A program made the translations under genes and the position numbers. Source: Bdellovibrionales bacterium (GTDB lineage Bacteria > Bdellovibrionota > Bdellovibrionia > Bdellovibrionales > UBA1609). Taken from it: a stretch of 64,000 bases of DNA. Shown here in pieces: positions 47,633 through 57,251 of the stretch. The DNA lies in assembly GCA_027459485.1 (NCBI GenBank), contig DAIDIG010000001.1, forward strand, positions 321,989 to 385,988. The letters are read 5' to 3'. Position 1 is the stretch's first letter; every line of letters begins with the position of its first letter. The notes under the pieces were generated by a model. The model searched no databases. It was not told the DNA's origin and saw nothing but the letters and a program-made list of their open reading frames with translations.

Positions 47633-48595
47633 ATGAAAAAGGCAATGGTTGTACTGTTGGCAATCACGATGGCATTTACCTCGACGGCTTGGGGGGCTGA
47701 CTCTGCTCCCACACCGAATTTTGCTGCGTCGATAAAACCGTATTCGCCCGGCGCGGTGTTCGAATCAAACCCGGATGCGGGTAACAGTGCGGTACGGAAG
47801 ATGGATCCTTTTCCCGATCCGTCAAGCTGCCCTCGATTTCAAAAAGAATTGCAGTTTTTGAAAAATGAATTCGATCAAGGTCAAGCGCAAGGTCGCGTTT
47901 GGCAGAACGTTGCCTATCGACATACAGAGCGTGGCAATCGGTGGCAGGCTATTGCCGGCGACAGTTTCAAACAACCTTTAGTTCAAGCCGGGGCTGTCGC
48001 CGGCGTTGCCATATTGGGTGTGCGGACGTTTGGGGCGATGGTTTCAAAACCTGTGCTTATCGTCGGGTTAGTGATCGCTGGTGCTGCAGCCTACCTTTTT
48101 TGGCATCGCGCGATCGATTACGGCCAGAAATTAGAGCAGATGCGTAAAGAAGAGATTCGTCACATTAACTATTTTGATTTGGTTAAAGCCAACCAAAATT
48201 ACGAGCGCGATTTCATCTGGCCCGAACAGGTGGAGCGCTTCAAGCGCCTCATTCAATTAAACAATAACGATATGGGTTTGCCAACGTACAAAGGTGGATA
48301 CCAAGCTTTTCCGGTGCAGGATTTGTCGACAGTCTTAGATCAGCAATTTTCTTATTTTAATCTGCAAGTGCAATTGTTTTATAAAGCTTACAAGCAACTT
48401 CAAGATATGCCGAAAGAAACGAATTGGTACGTTCGCATGACGACCGAACGGCACGCAAATCTCGTCAAGGCGCAGATGGCCGACTCAATCTATCGTACAT
48501 ACGCGTATCAAGCTCAGCTTTCATACGCCACGGGCCTGGCGCTTGCGCAAACGTGCGCCAACGCTTCGTTGACGGATACGCCGGCTCGCCCGTAA
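47633..48595 (+). CDS. Exported protein with central hydrophobic segment, unknown
   Basis: 320 aa. Signal peptide (MKKAMVVLLAITMAFTSTAWGA). Residues about 122-165 hold two hydrophobic stretches (VQAGAVAGVAILGVRTFGAMV, PVLIVGLVIAGAAAYLFW) that could be a hairpin membrane anchor. The rest is helical, with many Tyr/Gln residues. Two Cys (SSCPRF, AQTCAN) may form a disulfide. No family recognised. Upstream twin palindromes suggest tight control. Confidence 0.72.
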   Translation: MKKAMVVLLAITMAFTSTAWGADSAPTPNFAASIKPYSPGAVFESNPDAGNSAVRKMDPFPDPSSCPRFQKELQFLKNEFDQGQAQGRVWQNVAYRHTERGNRWQAIAGDSFKQPLVQAGAVAGVAILGVRTFGAMVSKPVLIVGLVIAGAAAYLFWHRAIDYGQKLEQMRKEEIRHINYFDLVKANQNYERDFIWPEQVERFKRLIQLNNNDMGLPTYKGGYQAFPVQDLSTVLDQQFSYFNLQVQLFYKAYKQLQDMPKETNWYVRMTTERHANLVKAQMADSIYRTYAYQAQLSYATGLALAQTCANASLTDTPARP

Positions 48596-48605
48596 TCTAG
48601 AGTGA

Positions 48606-48827
48606 TTGGACAATATACCCAAATTTCTCATTCTAATCGGCGTCGTTTTTATCGCGATCGGTTTGCTTTGGATGTTCGGCGGTCGTTACCTGCGGCTCGG
48701 CCATTTGCCCGGCGACATTGCGATTGAGCGAGAGAATTTTAAATTTTACTTTCCGCTCGGCACATCGATCGCATTGAGTTTGTTGCTGAGTTTCATACTT
48801 TGGCTCGTGCAAAAATTTGGGCGATGA
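48606..48827 (+). CDS. DUF2905 small membrane protein
   Basis: 73 aa from a TTG start at 48606, the only start that keeps the first helix. Two membrane helices (residues 6-25, 50-69) flank a LRLGHLPGDIAIERENFKFYFP loop, the hallmark of the DUF2905 family, whose GRLPGDI loop is conserved. Function unknown. It follows the exported gene by 10 bp and may be co-transcribed. Confidence 0.85.
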   Translation: MDNIPKFLILIGVVFIAIGLLWMFGGRYLRLGHLPGDIAIERENFKFYFPLGTSIALSLLLSFILWLVQKFGR

Positions 48828-48888
48828 CAAAAGTCGTTGGTGAAAAATTTGATGATTGCGAAGTCAGAGTGGCGATGAGGTGGAGTCT

Positions 48889-49392
48889 ATGAAATACGAC
48901 TGGTTACTATCGGCGCATGATTGTCCTGGTTTTTTAAAGCACAAATTGGTTTCTCGCATCGAACGCGGCGAAACGATTCATCACACCGAGCATTTTCACG
49001 TGAAAATTCCCAGCCGCTACGCGCTCGTGAATATTACGGACTACGTCCAAGAGGCGCTGGAACGGTCAAGTGTCGGCGACGGCTTATGCTTTGTGGGTGC
49101 TATGCACATCACGGCAGGTATTTATGTCAATGATGCGGAAAGCGGGCTCCTTCACGATATTTCACTGTGGCTTGAAAAGCTCGCGCCTTACGGGCTCAAT
49201 TATCAACATCACCAAACCGGTGAAGATAACGGCGACGCTCATTTGAAATCCTATTTAACCAACCACGCGCTGACGGCGCCGGTGACGAATCGAAAATTGG
49301 ATTTCGGTACATGGCAGCGGATTTTTTATGCTGAGTTCGACGGTCAACGCGAAAAGCGAATATTGGTGAAGATCACGGGCCTCAAGGCGTAA
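48889..49392 (+). CDS. YjbQ/UPF0047 family protein
   Basis: 167 aa from the ATG at 48889, with GAGGTGGAG upstream. The family signatures are AMHITAGIYVNDAESGLLHDI and HHQTGEDNGDAHLKSYL with clustered His/Asp/Glu, and LDFGTWQRIFYAEFDGQREKRILV. YjbQ proteins have been proposed as alternative thiamine-phosphate synthases; the physiological role is unsettled. TAG usually seen as TTAGV; here ITAGI. Confidence 0.9.
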   Translation: MKYDWLLSAHDCPGFLKHKLVSRIERGETIHHTEHFHVKIPSRYALVNITDYVQEALERSSVGDGLCFVGAMHITAGIYVNDAESGLLHDISLWLEKLAPYGLNYQHHQTGEDNGDAHLKSYLTNHALTAPVTNRKLDFGTWQRIFYAEFDGQREKRILVKITGLKA

Positions 49393-49425
49393 CCATAGAG
49401 GCCGGTCTCGTCACCGCATTGAGAT

Positions 49426-50073
49426 TTAGGCAGCCTTGAGAATATATGGCACCACAACTTCGTCGGCAGCCTTGTCTTCGTCAAAAGAGCCGGCGGCGAC
49501 GGCTTTCAAATATGTTTGTACGAGGTTGGCGTCAAATTGCGTGCCGCTATAATCGAGGAGTTCCTTCTTAACGTAATCCCAGCTTTGCGCTTGACGGTAG
49601 GGGCGTGTATTCATCATGGCATCGACGGCATCCACAATCGCAATCGTGCGCGCCACGACCGGGATTTTTTCTCCTTTTAAACCGACTGGGTAACCGTTGC
49701 CGTCCCAGCGCTCGTGGTGATAGCGCACGCCAGGAATTAAAAATCGAAAGAACGGATGTTTCGTGAGCGGGCGAATGATCTCAACGCTCATTTCGGCATG
49801 ATTTTTCATCATGCTATTTTCGTCTTCGGTGAGGCGACCCGGCTTGAGGAGAACGCTATCCGGCAAGCCGACTTTACCGATGTCGTGAAAAAGACCAGAG
49901 TACTCCATGATGGCGAGTTCGAATTCCGGCACGCCCATGGCGCGCCCTAACTTTCGGGCGTTTTGGCCGACGCGGCAGCAGTGAAAAAATGTGTACGGAT
50001 CTTTCTTTAAGACGGTTTGCAATATGGCCGCGGCCGAATCGGCGGCCCATGATGGCAATTCATTCATAGACAT
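49426..50073 (-). CDS. HD-GYP domain protein (possible c-di-GMP phosphodiesterase)
   Basis: 215 aa. The single domain has HD in LFHDIGKVGLPDSVLLKPG, HHERWDGNGYPVGLKGEKIP with the full GYP motif, and DAVDAMMNTRPYR. HD-GYP enzymes hydrolyse c-di-GMP, often under a receiver or sensor domain, which is absent here. Other His/Asp metal residues (NHAEMS) are present, so activity is plausible. GGGGG lies 9 nt before the ATG, with GGAG inside. It is monocistronic. Confidence 0.92.
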   Translation of the reverse strand: MSMNELPSWAADSAAAILQTVLKKDPYTFFHCCRVGQNARKLGRAMGVPEFELAIMEYSGLFHDIGKVGLPDSVLLKPGRLTEDENSMMKNHAEMSVEIIRPLTKHPFFRFLIPGVRYHHERWDGNGYPVGLKGEKIPVVARTIAIVDAVDAMMNTRPYRQAQSWDYVKKELLDYSGTQFDANLVQTYLKAVAAGSFDEDKAADEVVVPYILKAA

Positions 50074-50249
50074 TGAGGCGCTCCCCCAAAAAGTCTATCG
50101 GCCGTTTGTCCGGAGAACTTTACGGTTTTTCACTTTGCCGGCTAGATGGGTGTCTAAAAATTGTACAAAGCTAAGGTCGAGGTTAGACTACATAGGTCAT
50201 CACTGTATCAAATCGAAACAAATTCTTGAAACGGCACAATTTGAGACAA

Positions 50250-51263
50250 CTAGCGGCCGTCGACAATAAACCTTGCGGCATCAAGGGCATGATAGGTGAA
50301 TATGACGTCGGCACCGGCGCGCGCGATCGAGGTTAAAACTTCTAGGACTGCGCTTTTTTCGGTGATCAACCCCTGCGAGGCGGCGAATTTGATCATCGCG
50401 TATTCGCCGCTGACATTGTAGGCGGCCACCGGCACGTGCGAATGAGCCGCGACGCTCGCTATGACATCCAGATAGGCCAGCGCGGGCTTGATCATCACGA
50501 TGTCAGCTCCTTCGGCGATATCAAGTTCGGCCTCACGCAAAGCTTCGTTTTGATTGCGCACGTCCATTTGGTACGTTTTCTTGTCGCCTTCTTTCGGCGA
50601 TGAGTCGAGCGCGTCACGAAATGGTCCATAAAAGCTAGAGGCGTATTTGGCGGCATACGAGATCAAGCCGACGTCAGTGAAACCGTCGTTGTCGAGATGG
50701 GAGCGTATGTAGCCGATCCGGCCATCCATCATATCTGACGGAGCAACGAAATCGGCGCCGGCGCGCGCTTGGGCAAGCGCCATTTCGGCGAGCACTTCGA
50801 GAGTGGCATCGTTGTCGATTGTGAGCCGAGAGGTGCGCTTGTCGTGAGTCACCACTCCGTCATGACCGTCGGACGAGTAGGGGTCCATGGCCACATCTGT
50901 AATCACGCAGAATTCGGGATACTTGTTTTTAAGCTCCTTCACAGTTCTTTGCAAAAGCCCGTCGGGGTTCGCCGATTCTCGAGCGTAAGCGTCTTTCTTT
51001 GCGTCTTCGATATGTGGAAAAAGCGCGATGGCGGGTATCCCCAATTCTTGGGCTTCACCTGCGAGTTTCACGATTCGATCGAGCGAAAAGCGAAATTGGC
51101 CGGGCATGGAGGGTATTGCGTCTTTGGTGTTGTGCCCCTCAGTCACAAACGCCGGCAATACAAACTGAGACGGCGATAATTTGGTTTCAGCGACTAAACT
51201 TCGTATCGTTGAAGTTCGGCGCAAACGTCGAGGGCGAATGGGGATCGAGATGTTTTTCTTCAC
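50250..51263 (-). CDS. hemB: Delta-aminolevulinic acid dehydratase (porphobilinogen synthase)
   Basis: 337 aa from GTG at 51263 (GGAGA upstream, overlapping the maf stop as GTGA). Joins two ALA to porphobilinogen in haem synthesis. Schiff-base Lys lies in VMIKPALAYLD. The metal segment reads DVAMDPYSSDGHDG: the zinc-binding Cys of the animal/E. coli type are replaced by Ala and Asp, the form linked to Mg/K-dependent enzymes of plants and many bacteria. Confidence 0.97.
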   Translation of the reverse strand: MKKNISIPIRPRRLRRTSTIRSLVAETKLSPSQFVLPAFVTEGHNTKDAIPSMPGQFRFSLDRIVKLAGEAQELGIPAIALFPHIEDAKKDAYARESANPDGLLQRTVKELKNKYPEFCVITDVAMDPYSSDGHDGVVTHDKRTSRLTIDNDATLEVLAEMALAQARAGADFVAPSDMMDGRIGYIRSHLDNDGFTDVGLISYAAKYASSFYGPFRDALDSSPKEGDKKTYQMDVRNQNEALREAELDIAEGADIVMIKPALAYLDVIASVAAHSHVPVAAYNVSGEYAMIKFAASQGLITEKSAVLEVLTSIARAGADVIFTYHALDAARFIVDGR

Positions 51264-51868
51264 AGAAATGTCTCCATTTTTTCGATTTTCGAAAGCATTG
51301 AAATTAAGTCGACAACGGGCAACCCCAGTAAACTTGAGGGGTCGCGAAGTTTCATTTTCTCTACCAACGCCAAACCGCCTTTCTCAAAACGGTAGCTGCC
51401 GGCGCAGTCAAAGGGTTTATCTCGCGCAATATAGCGCAGAATTTGCGCCTTCGTCAGTGGGCGTAATTTAATTTTAATAGTATCGATTGACTGTTGAACC
51501 GTAAGCTTGCCGCGATTCACGGCGATCACGCAAACTCCCGTAATCAGCTCGTGAGAGCGACCCTGCATCGCCCTGAGCATCGCGCGTGCATTTCTTGCGC
51601 TGCCGGGCTTACCTAGAATGCGCCCGTTCATCGAGGCCAGTTGATCGGCGCCGATGACAACCGCATCTCGCGAGAACGGGAGCGCGTGTGCGACACTCAT
51701 GGCCTTCTCGTAAGCTAACCGCCGGGCAAGGGCACGCGGCGAAAGGTGGCGGGATCGCGCTTTAAATTCTTCTTCGTCGAATCGGGGCGCCATCGAGGTA
51801 AAGCGCAGGCCGACGTCGCGCAATTGTTTCGCTCGATAGGGCGAGGTGGAGGCGAGTATGATACGCAT
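51260..51868 (-). CDS. maf: Maf-family nucleotide pyrophosphatase
   Basis: 202 aa from the ATG at 51868; a GTG at 51877 is the alternative. Removes pyrophosphate from non-canonical or modified NTPs. The N-terminal LASTSPYR, the catalytic Asp in VIGADQLA and the KPFDCAGSYRFEKGG block place it in the YceF/m7GTP-like branch of Maf proteins rather than the YhdE (dTTP) branch; substrate preference is inferred. Coupled to hemB by GTGA overlap. Confidence 0.92.
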   Translation of the reverse strand: MRIILASTSPYRAKQLRDVGLRFTSMAPRFDEEEFKARSRHLSPRALARRLAYEKAMSVAHALPFSRDAVVIGADQLASMNGRILGKPGSARNARAMLRAMQGRSHELITGVCVIAVNRGKLTVQQSIDTIKIKLRPLTKAQILRYIARDKPFDCAGSYRFEKGGLALVEKMKLRDPSSLLGLPVVDLISMLSKIEKMETFL

Positions 51869-51938
51869 AGATTTCACTTGTCATACAACTGCCAAAAAAC
51901 CACAATGAGAAAGTGCACGAATGCTAGAAGGAGCGCGA

Positions 51939-53051
51939 ATGCATCCTTGGGTCCACAACATGTCGCCGTTTCTTGTTCAGTTTACCGACACGATCGGCAT
52001 TCGTTATTATGGCCTGGCCTATCTCACGGGGTTCTTTCTCGCCTATTATTTCATCGACCTCATGGCCAAACGCGGGACCATTTTAATGCGACGAGAGCAG
52101 GTAGCGGACTTTATCACTTACGTGGCGATCGGCGCACTGGTCGGCGGCCGGTTGGGTTATGCGGCGTTTTATGCTCCTGATCTATTTGTAACCTTCCATC
52201 GGGGCATCCCGTTTTGGGGGTTACTCGAGGTTAACAAAGGCGGCATGGCCTCGCACGGCGGGATGATCGGTGTGATCGTCGGTTGCATTCTATTTGGCCG
52301 CAAGCACAAGATTAGTATCACCCATTTGATTGACCTCTGTACTTTCGGCGGAGCACTCGGTATTTTTTTCGGCCGCATCGCCAATTTCATCAATGGCGAA
52401 CTCTACGGCCGTCCGTGCTCGGCCAAATTGTGGCTGGCGATGAAGTTCCCCTCTGAAATTTACACTTGGGGGGTCGACGACATCGATCGTATTCGCCGAC
52501 TTGGCCCCGCGGCACAGGCGGTGGGTTCCATCAAAACCATGGGAGGGCAGATCCTCACCGCAACGACGACACAGTGGAACAGTTGGATCGCGAATTTCGG
52601 TGCAGCCCAAGGCAAGATTGACGCATTCAAAGAGGCGATCGTTGAGGCCACTCAGCACCACAATCACGCGGTGATAGCGGCTCTCGCGCCGGTTCTGACG
52701 CCGCGATACCCATCCCAAATTTTTCAGGCTTTGATGGAGGGGCTTGCGGTTTTTATCATTTTGGCGTGGTTGTGGCGAAAGCCTCGTAAGCCGGGGTTTA
52801 TTTCGGCCATGTTCGGCATTCTTTACGCGATAGCGCGGATTATCGGCGAGCAGTTTCGCATGCCCGATTTCGGCATCGGGTACCAATGGCTTGGTCTCAC
52901 GCGGGGGCAATGGCTATCCGTCGCAATGATCGCTGCCGTCAGCGTTTACTTTTATTACGTGATGAAGCAACCGACCCAAACTATGGGCGGATGGAATAAG
53001 GCGGAACCCGCGACAGCGAAAAAACCATCGGCAAGCGAGGCACGAGCATGA
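51939..53051 (+). CDS. lgt: Prolipoprotein diacylglyceryl transferase
   Basis: 370 aa from the ATG at 51939 (AAGGAG 5 nt upstream). Attaches diacylglycerol to lipobox Cys, the first step for the many lipoproteins in this window. GGMASHGGMIG and GRIANFINGELYGRP are the Lgt signatures; seven membrane helices are visible. Between ELYGRP and RYPSQIFQALMEG there is a region of about 90 residues (IYTWGVDDIDRIRRLG...), some 40 longer than in E. coli Lgt. Divergent from maf. The stop overlaps the next gene (ATGA). Confidence 0.95.
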   Translation: MHPWVHNMSPFLVQFTDTIGIRYYGLAYLTGFFLAYYFIDLMAKRGTILMRREQVADFITYVAIGALVGGRLGYAAFYAPDLFVTFHRGIPFWGLLEVNKGGMASHGGMIGVIVGCILFGRKHKISITHLIDLCTFGGALGIFFGRIANFINGELYGRPCSAKLWLAMKFPSEIYTWGVDDIDRIRRLGPAAQAVGSIKTMGGQILTATTTQWNSWIANFGAAQGKIDAFKEAIVEATQHHNHAVIAALAPVLTPRYPSQIFQALMEGLAVFIILAWLWRKPRKPGFISAMFGILYAIARIIGEQFRMPDFGIGYQWLGLTRGQWLSVAMIAAVSVYFYYVMKQPTQTMGGWNKAEPATAKKPSASEARA

Positions 53052-53497
53052 ATCAAGCTTCGACCAATGCCCATCAAGTCCCTCGATTGTTCAGCAACAA
53101 GTGGCTGAGACGTGGTCTTCTTATTATTATTGGTTTTCTACTTGCAATTATTTACATTGGCAGTTGGAGCGAAGACGTCATTGCAACGCCGTTCGTACTT
53201 GGGCTTGTGATCGGTTTTTTATCTGATCGTGCACTCGATGCATACATCAATTCGGCTATCGTCCTGATCAGCGAGATTGGACTGATTCTCGTGCACGCAA
53301 TCGCCGGCGATGTCGGGTCGCTCGCTAACGGCGGTGCAGCCGGCAATGTGTCACTTCACCTCTCCGTCGCCGATCGCTATATGGGTATAATCGTGTTGGC
53401 CTTATCCAATTACTCAGTCGAATTTGTCACTTGGATCCCAGGCGTGGCATTGGGTCTCTTGCTTCGCCGTTTGACGGTAAAATCCAGCCAAAATTAA
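53048..53497 (+). CDS. Small multi-pass membrane protein, unknown
   Basis: 149 aa, four predicted hydrophobic segments (about 23-40, 47-68, 70-90, 113-140). The start overlaps the lgt stop (ATGA), so it is coupled to lgt and may act with lipoprotein processing; no family was recognised. Convergent with nrdB (9 bp between stops). Confidence 0.7.
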   Translation: MNQASTNAHQVPRLFSNKWLRRGLLIIIGFLLAIIYIGSWSEDVIATPFVLGLVIGFLSDRALDAYINSAIVLISEIGLILVHAIAGDVGSLANGGAAGNVSLHLSVADRYMGIIVLALSNYSVEFVTWIPGVALGLLLRRLTVKSSQN

Positions 53498-53506
53498 ATC
53501 ACTAAA

Positions 53507-54505
53507 TCAGAAATTCTCATCGAACGTGACATCGCCGGTAACGCCGACTTGATAGGCGGACACCCTGCGTTCGAAAAAATTTGTGAGTTCTTGGGTGTCT
53601 TGCAGCTCCATGAAGCTGAAGGGATTTTTAACCTTATAAACCGCCGGGATACCTAACCGTTCGAGCCGCTGATCGCCGCTGAATTGCAAGTACGTTTTCA
53701 TGTCGCGAAGACTGAGCCCGGGCAGACCTGAATCCAAAAACTCTTGCGCAAAAGTGAGCTCCGTCTGAATCGCCTCTTCGATCATCACTTTAACCATATC
53801 GGCCATGCGTTCGTCGAACAGCTCCGGCTGCTCGTCACGAACGATGTCTATGACCTTCATCGCGAAGTCGATGTGACAACTTTCATCGCGAAACACCCAG
53901 TTCGTCCCCGAAGCTAATCCACTCAAAAGGCCCTTTGAGCGGAGATAATATACGTAAGCAAAAGCACCGAAGAAAAAAAGACCTTCTATGCAGGTCGCGA
54001 AACAAATAAGGTTCATGAGAAACTTGCGTTTGTCTTCTGTGGTGTTCAAGCTTTCTAGCGAGTGAATCGAGTCCATCCATTTGAAACAAAACTGCGCTTT
54101 TTTGCGAATCGACGGAATGTTGTCGATGGCGGCGAACGCAGCTTCGCGTTCTTTCGGATCTTGAATGTAGGTGTCGAGTAGGGTCAGGTAAAACTGCACG
54201 TGCAGAGCTTCTTCGAATAACTGCCGAGATAGATAAAGTCGCGCCTCTGGCGAATTCACGTGTTTGTACAAGTTCAGAACCAAATTGTTGCTGACGATTG
54301 AGTCACCGGTAGCGAAGAAGGCGACGAGCCGCTGAATCAGAAATTTTTCTGCGGGGTTCAGTTTCATGCTGAGGTCGGCGACATCCGAGCTAAAGTCCAC
54401 TTCGTCGACCGTCCAGTTGTTCTTTAGGGCGTTCTTGTACATTTCGAAGAACACAGGGTATTTCATCGGCCGCAAAGTTAAATTAAAACCGGGATCTAAA
54501 ATCAT
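53507..54505 (-). CDS. nrdB: Ribonucleotide reductase class I, small subunit
   Basis: 332 aa from the ATG at 54505 (AAGGAG 8 nt upstream); the longer frame overlaps nrdA. Houses the metal-radical cofactor. Metal ligands and radical Tyr are seen: Asp in ATGDSIVSNN, E-x2-H-x3-Y in FEEALHVQFY, Glu in ATCIEGLFF, and E-x2-H in FRDESCHIDF. Tyr is present, so a Tyr-radical (class Ia/b type) is expected rather than the Phe-bearing Ic type. The C-terminal DVTFDENF is the likely NrdA-binding tail. Confidence 0.96.
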   Translation of the reverse strand: MILDPGFNLTLRPMKYPVFFEMYKNALKNNWTVDEVDFSSDVADLSMKLNPAEKFLIQRLVAFFATGDSIVSNNLVLNLYKHVNSPEARLYLSRQLFEEALHVQFYLTLLDTYIQDPKEREAAFAAIDNIPSIRKKAQFCFKWMDSIHSLESLNTTEDKRKFLMNLICFATCIEGLFFFGAFAYVYYLRSKGLLSGLASGTNWVFRDESCHIDFAMKVIDIVRDEQPELFDERMADMVKVMIEEAIQTELTFAQEFLDSGLPGLSLRDMKTYLQFSGDQRLERLGIPAVYKVKNPFSFMELQDTQELTNFFERRVSAYQVGVTGDVTFDENF

Positions 54506-54524
54506 ACGACATGCTCCTTTATGA

Positions 54525-57020
54525 TTACTGACACGCTTCGCAGGCTTCAGGGTTTTCAAGTGAACACGCGATCGCTTCGGTATCGGTATACGTTTTTTTA
54601 GGTTGATCCGACTCCGATCGCGTCGTTGTCACTTTGGCGATTTTGGTCGCGGGTCGTGATCGCAGATAATAGGTCGTTTTAAGTCCGGCCTTCCATGCAT
54701 ACATGTACATGCTTGAAACTTTACCGATCGTCGGCGATTCGAGAAACAAGTTTAAACTTTGGCTTTGATCAATGTAGGGCCCACGCGCGGCCGCCATGTC
54801 GATCAGCGCCTTTTGTGGGATTTCCCAAACCGTGCGATACACAGCTTTCACATCGGCGGGGATCTCATCGAGATCTTGAATCGAACCCTCGTTCGCTTTG
54901 ATACGGTTGCGCAATTCTTCGCTCCACACACCCAATTGTTTGAGCTTCGCAACTAAGTATCGATTGATTTGGATGAATTCGCCAGAAAGTGTTTCGCGCT
55001 TGAACAAATTCGAAATTTGCGGCTCGATCGCTTCGTACACGCCGGTGATCGAGGCTATTGTGGCCGTCGGTGCAATTGCGAGAAGAAGCGAGTTACGTAA
55101 GCCGACTTTTTTGATCTTGCGGCGCAATTTCTCCCACTTTTCCATGTCTTGCGGGACAACTCCCCAATTGTCGAATTGCAGCTCACCTTTGGCCGCGCGC
55201 GTGAGCGAGAAGGTCTCGTGTGGGCCGTACTTCTCGGCGAGTTCGCAAGAGGTTTTCAATGCATGATAGTAAATTGTCTCTTGGATATCGGTTGATAGTT
55301 TCATCGCTTCGGCGGAATCGAATGGCACGTGCATGCGAAAGAAGACATCCTGAAGTCCCATGATGCCGAGACCCACCGGGCGCCATTTGAGATTGGATGA
55401 TTTGGCTGTACCAATCGGATAAAAATTGATGTCGATAACCCGATCGAGATATTTAACGGCTGTCTTCACTGTAGTTGCGAGTTTTTCGAAATCAAATTGC
55501 CCGTCGATGAAATGGTTGCCCAAGTTCACCGAACCGAGATTGCATACGGCGGTTTCTTTATCGTGGGTCACCTCAAGAATTTCTGTGCATAAATTCGAGA
55601 GATGAACGACTTGGCCGGGGGCGCCAGTCTGGTTGCAGCGTTTGTTTGAAGCATCTTTAAAGGTCATCCAACCATTACCCGTTTGCGCGAGGGTCTTCAT
55701 CATTCGGCTGTAGAGATCACGCGCTTTGATCTGCTTAACAAAGCGCTTTTGTTCTTCGGCCACGAGATACGCGCGTTCGAATTCGTCACCATAAAGATCG
55801 ACGAGTTCGGGCACTTCTTTCGGGTCGAAAAGCGACCAGGAACTATCGCTTTCAACGCGTTTCATGAATAAATCGGGCACCCAGTTGGCGAGATTTAAAT
55901 TGTGCGTGCGTTGGGCTTCGTCACCGGTATTATCGCGAAGTTGCAAAAATTCTTCGATGTCGGCATGCCAAGTTTCGAGATAGATGCACGCGGCACCCTT
56001 GCGACGTCCGCCTTGATTGACGGCGGCAACCGAAGAGTCGAGAGTTTTCAGCCACGGCACAAGGCCGTTGGAGTGGCCGTTCGTCCCTTTTATGAGCGAG
56101 CCGCGCGACCGCACGCGCGAAAATGAAATCCCGATGCCGCCGGCGAATTTCGACAGAAGCGCGACGTCCTTGTATTTGTCGTAGATAGCCGACAGATCGT
56201 CGACGGGTGAGTCAAGCAAGTAACATGACGACAATTGCGAACGTTCGGTCGCCGAATTGAACAGAGTCGGCGAACTCGGCAGGTAATCGAGCGATGAAAT
56301 GAGCTCGTAGAACTCTTTCGCTTCTTCGAAATTTTTGGCTAAACCGCAGCTCACGCGCAAGAAAAAGTATTGCGGAGTCTCGATCACATCGCGCGAGACC
56401 GGATCTTTCAAAAGGTATCGGTCATAAACTGTGCGCAAGCCGAAATATTCGAATTTTCTGGTGCGGGTCGGGTCAATAATAATGTTCAGCGCCTCTTTGT
56501 TCTCTCGAATGAAGTCGTATTTCTCTTTCGAGATCAAACCCGCTTGAAACCCCTTTTTTACCGAATCTGAAAACGAGCGAATATTTTGATTGGCAACTTC
56601 TTCGTCGATGTAGCGCGCGAGCAGCCGTGCGGCAAGCTTTGAATAGGCAGGCTCTTCGCCGATCAAGAGTGACGCCGTTTGAATGCACAATTCATCGAGT
56701 TCTTTCGTTGATGCGCCGTTATACAAACCGCTGATGACTTTAGTGGCGACTCGCATGGGGTCCACTTCTTTAAGCCCCGACGAACACGCGATGACGACGT
56801 TGACGATTTTCGTAACGTCCACGGGTTGAAGCGAGCCGTCGCGCTTTCGGACGTGCATGATCTTCGGAGTATCCTCATCGTTTTCAAACTCTTTCGACAG
56901 TGCGAGTTGATTCGGGTCCGGCTGATTGAGAATATGAGAATCGGTTTCGCGGTAAGTTTCCATAAGTTTATTTGAGTTTTCTAATACATTTTTTTCTGAC
57001 GATTCGCCGGTTACTTCCAT
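54525..57020 (-). CDS. nrdA: Ribonucleotide reductase class I, large subunit
   Basis: 831 aa from the ATG at 57020 (GGGGGA upstream). Reduces NDPs to dNDPs. An N-terminal ATP-cone (about residues 55-145, VRKRDGSLQPVDVTKI) for allosteric control is followed by the catalytic barrel: Cys in LSSCYLLD, NLCTEI, the thiyl-radical CNLGSVNL, and YIDQSQSLNLF. The C-terminal CEACQ holds the CxxC used for re-reduction. nrdB follows after 19 bp. Upstream is a TTGACA promoter; no NrdR box pair was recognised. Confidence 0.97.
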   Translation of the reverse strand: MEVTGESSEKNVLENSNKLMETYRETDSHILNQPDPNQLALSKEFENDEDTPKIMHVRKRDGSLQPVDVTKIVNVVIACSSGLKEVDPMRVATKVISGLYNGASTKELDELCIQTASLLIGEEPAYSKLAARLLARYIDEEVANQNIRSFSDSVKKGFQAGLISKEKYDFIRENKEALNIIIDPTRTRKFEYFGLRTVYDRYLLKDPVSRDVIETPQYFFLRVSCGLAKNFEEAKEFYELISSLDYLPSSPTLFNSATERSQLSSCYLLDSPVDDLSAIYDKYKDVALLSKFAGGIGISFSRVRSRGSLIKGTNGHSNGLVPWLKTLDSSVAAVNQGGRRKGAACIYLETWHADIEEFLQLRDNTGDEAQRTHNLNLANWVPDLFMKRVESDSSWSLFDPKEVPELVDLYGDEFERAYLVAEEQKRFVKQIKARDLYSRMMKTLAQTGNGWMTFKDASNKRCNQTGAPGQVVHLSNLCTEILEVTHDKETAVCNLGSVNLGNHFIDGQFDFEKLATTVKTAVKYLDRVIDINFYPIGTAKSSNLKWRPVGLGIMGLQDVFFRMHVPFDSAEAMKLSTDIQETIYYHALKTSCELAEKYGPHETFSLTRAAKGELQFDNWGVVPQDMEKWEKLRRKIKKVGLRNSLLLAIAPTATIASITGVYEAIEPQISNLFKRETLSGEFIQINRYLVAKLKQLGVWSEELRNRIKANEGSIQDLDEIPADVKAVYRTVWEIPQKALIDMAAARGPYIDQSQSLNLFLESPTIGKVSSMYMYAWKAGLKTTYYLRSRPATKIAKVTTTRSESDQPKKTYTDTEAIACSLENPEACEACQ

Positions 57021-57085
57021 TTTTCTTCCCCCAAAATTCCCCACCAGAGCCGCGTCTTTCGCGAGTGTCTTTGGATTAAAGTTGA

Positions 57086-57114
57086 ACGATAGGGGCGGTG
57101 AAATTTTCTGTCAA
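57086..57114 (-). promoter_or_regulatory. nrdAB promoter
   Basis: Minus strand: perfect TTGACA (57109-57114), 17-bp spacer, TATCGT (57086-57091; 4/6). The start would be near 57079, giving a leader of about 58 nt before the nrdA ATG. The 57115-57251 stretch up to the acs stop shows nothing else I recognise. Confidence 0.5.
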
Positions 57115-57251
57115 ATTTAACCGTCCCCATGCCTAAAATATACGCATGAGAATTCCGGCACCACAATGACAAATATTCAAATCTGGTATGTCAAAATTCG
57201 CGCGGAGAATGGATTACAGCCAAAGACGCATGTGTTTGCGAGCATCAACCG

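Noticed and set aside
57021-57251. NrdR boxes or a B12 riboswitch upstream of nrdA
   Set aside because: No paired NrdR-type 16-mers and no B12-box were seen; only a TTGACA promoter is supported.
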